A DNA stretch of 64,000 nucleotides. Origin: Rivularia sp. PCC 7116 (GTDB lineage Bacteria > Cyanobacteriota > Cyanobacteriia > Cyanobacteriales > Nostocaceae). The notes below the pieces were generated by a model. The model saw only the letters and a program-made list of their open reading frames with translations, was not told where the DNA came from and made no database searches. Numbering within the stretch: position 1 is the stretch's first letter; the number at the start of each line of letters is the position of its first letter. The position numbers were made by a program, and so were the translations under genes. This document shows, piece after piece, positions 62,469 through 64,000 of this stretch. Location: contig NC_019678.1 in assembly GCF_000316665.1 (NCBI RefSeq), positions 6,014,001-6,078,000 on the forward strand. Reading direction: 5' to 3'.

Positions 62469-63023
62469 CTAATCACACGTTGGATTCTGCGGTTGATATT
62501 TTTTATAAATTCTTAAAGCAATTTCTAAATACCTATCCAACAACAGATGATTTTTGGTATCTGGTAAAATTACTTCCACAGCTATACCAGCACCTCTTGC
62601 AGCTTCACTTTCTTCTCCATCTTTAAAATTAGCAATAGACCACCATAGGTGAGTAACAGCAGTTTGAGCATCTTCTCTCCAAGGTGAATACCATACCTCT
62701 TGATAAATTTTTCTACACTCATCAGAAGTTAAATTACTTTTATTTAATTCTTCTACTATCTGCTGTAGAAATTTATCAATTTTGGCTAAATTATATGGTT
62801 CGTATTCTGGTGTAAACAGTTGAACGCATTCTACAGCCCATCTCACGACTAAACTATAATCATATTCTTGTAGCTTATTTACGATTGGATAAGTCCAAAA
62901 TATTTTATCCCCTGTATTCTGCTTTACATCATCAATTATTTCTTCCATCACTATAAAGTCATAATTATTTTGAAACTCGATTTTTACAAAGCTAATATAA
63001 TCCTCTAACGGAACAGCAAACAT
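62469..63023 (-). CDS. Hypothetical protein
   Basis: A 184-residue acidic, mostly helical soluble protein (MFAVPLEDYISFVKIEFQNN at the start, Trp-rich middle VWYSPWREDAQTAVTHLWWS). The ATG at 63023 is chosen over a TTG two codons upstream. A glycine/alanine stretch ESEAARGAGIAVEVILPDT precedes a terminal helix. I do not recognise the family; the size and acidity would fit an immunity- or chaperone-like protein, but that is only an impression. It is isolated next to an RTX remnant. Confidence 0.6.
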   Translation of the reverse strand: MFAVPLEDYISFVKIEFQNNYDFIVMEEIIDDVKQNTGDKIFWTYPIVNKLQEYDYSLVVRWAVECVQLFTPEYEPYNLAKIDKFLQQIVEELNKSNLTSDECRKIYQEVWYSPWREDAQTAVTHLWWSIANFKDGEESEAARGAGIAVEVILPDTKNHLLLDRYLEIALRIYKKYQPQNPTCD

Positions 63024-63325
63024 TCGCAAAATGATTTATAAAATATATTTTATAAAACAAATACTTTATTCTGAACTATCCGGTATAGAAGCAAAAAAAA
63101 TCAATGTTAATCAAGTATTTTTATACCTATTAAAAGCATTTTCAGTATTATTATTGATGAATATCCGGGATTATATAAACAGCTAAAGTTTTAATTAATA
63201 CGTATTTAATTTTGGTTAACTAGATTTTCTTAGGATGAATTATCGCGAGTTTATATTCAACTAGGGAAACCTTTAACGGAATAGATAGGAGAAAGTGCAA
63301 ACTGAAAAATAAAAATGTTTTACAA

Positions 63326-64000
63326 ATGGAATTTTCAAAGTCTGTAGATTCAGTTTATCTATCTCACCTTTCACAGCAAATTCAACAGCTAGCATCTGAT
63401 GAAGCGTCTGCATTATTGTTTGAGGGTAGTGCTTTAATTTTATTAGCGGGTTATCTCAATATTGCTTGTCAGCTATTCGTTAAATTAGAATACGGTGAGC
63501 TAGCGATAAGTGAAGGAAGTGCGCTTGCTCGCCCGTTGAAGTCAATTATCCCAGGTTTGTGTAATTGTGTGGGTGCCTCTTCTTTGAGGGAATTGTCTTT
63601 AAGTGAGCATATTAACAATATCAAGGTTAATGGTATAGCCAAGACAAGATTTGATTTTTTTGGGTTTCTACTAGATTTACAGATAAAAAGGTGGTGGGAG
63701 TCTTCAAATAGTTTAATAAGTGTTTTGTATTACTTTGGTCATTTTCCGAATGCGATTAAAAGATTGGAGTCTGGTGTTTTACAAGAATATATTAAAGTTT
63801 CTCGGGAACAAGCTCAAGAATTTCTCAATTGTGTAAACCAACGAAAATATAAAACTGAGATTACTGCTTCTATTCCGAAAGTGGAAGATTGGCAAAGTTT
63901 TTTGCAGAAATGGGATAAGGAAATATTTGAGAATTTAGATGATATTGATATAGAAAGGTATGAAAGTTGGTTCCCGGAGATTGTCAAACGTAAGAGTTGT
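63326..64000 (+). CDS. Hypothetical protein, N-terminal part (runs off the window)
   Basis: An open frame of 225 codons from the ATG at 63326 to the end of the window, starting MEFSKSVDSVYLSHLSQQIQ. It is mostly helical, with one hydrophobic helix (LLFEGSALILLAGYLNIACQLFV in pieces, about residues 30-55), a Trp-containing middle (IKRWWESSNSL) and a charged end. No family recognised. No good ribosome-binding site precedes this ATG; an AGGAG at 63287-63291 is followed by a five-codon GTG frame (63295-63312). Confidence 0.6.
   Translation, partial: MEFSKSVDSVYLSHLSQQIQQLASDEASALLFEGSALILLAGYLNIACQLFVKLEYGELAISEGSALARPLKSIIPGLCNCVGASSLRELSLSEHINNIKVNGIAKTRFDFFGFLLDLQIKRWWESSNSLISVLYYFGHFPNAIKRLESGVLQEYIKVSREQAQEFLNCVNQRKYKTEITASIPKVEDWQSFLQKWDKEIFENLDDIDIERYESWFPEIVKRKSC

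Noticed and set aside
62224-62626. Two small plus-strand frames near the RTX remnant
   Set aside because: The first is the antisense shadow of the RTX fragment; the second overlaps the end of the minus-strand hypothetical gene. Neither has protein-like composition.

Overview
The window looks like chromosomal DNA of a filamentous, probably heterocyst-forming cyanobacterium (Nostocales; Calothrix or Rivularia-like is a guess). The evidence is the frequent HIP1 octamer GCGATCGC, short tandem heptamer repeats such as TGGTAAT, a cyanobacterial NDH-1 NdhD subunit, a GUN4 domain, DUF4278, a DevC-type permease, a MMADHC-like protein, and several large RTX and WD40 proteins. No rRNA, tRNA or CRISPR array was seen. 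Coding density is low and the intergenic spaces are rich in palindromic dispersed repeats.

Layout. 1-2.3 kb: partial MFS transporter and ndhD. 2.9-6.7 kb: secreted animal-type peroxidase with RTX repeats, and a DCC/DUF393 protein. 6.75-9.1 kb: an IS607-type element (serine recombinase plus a TnpB-related protein without the zinc finger). 10.3-13.2 kb: a ThDP enzyme paired with a KAS III-like protein that lacks the catalytic cysteine. 13.4-20.4 kb (minus strand): a truncated AAA/TPR signalling protein, a CobW-type G3E GTPase, a PAS protein, and a caspase-GUN4 fusion preceded by a 50-residue ribbon-helix-helix-like protein. 20.6-25.3 kb: pentapeptide protein, DevC permease, ExbB, an exbD interrupted by a 54-bp palindromic insertion, a small conserved protein and a MMADHC homologue. 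25.4-29.6 kb: K+ channel, two small proteins, TetR regulator with a perfect palindrome in front, NTF2-like protein.

29.8-35.9 kb holds what appears to be a bacillithiol-type thiol pathway: one 1127-residue polypeptide fuses a SAM methyltransferase, a PIG-L deacetylase (BshB-like) and BshC, followed by a BshA-like glycosyltransferase and an MFS transporter. The fused methyltransferase suggests an N-methylated bacillithiol, which would be unexpected in a cyanobacterium. 36.1-41.9 kb: giant FG-GAP/LamG/RTX secreted protein. 42.4-44.7 kb: alcohol dehydrogenase remnant, quinone reductase, aldo/keto reductase. 44.7-49.6 kb: two adjacent AAA-like STAND ATPases, one with WD40 repeats. 49.9-55.1 kb: a run of cell-wall-associated genes (L,D-transpeptidase-like protein, glucosaminidase-amidase, exported proteins, GHL10 glycoside hydrolase). 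55.2-56.6 kb: GST and an excisionase-type HTH protein.

56.6-61.7 kb is the second highlight: a 1134-residue VioB/RebD-like enzyme with a ferritin-like domain, and directly downstream a RebC/StaC-like FAD monooxygenase. This is the core of a violacein/indolocarbazole-type dimerisation pathway, but no amino-acid oxidase partner is in the window. The last 2 kb hold an RTX gene remnant bordered by a repeat, a hypothetical gene and a partial gene running off the end.

A recurring theme is dispersed palindromic or tandem repeats lying inside open reading frames: in exbD (with a stop codon), in the BshB-BshC linker, in the VioB-like gene and in the tail of an MFS transporter.
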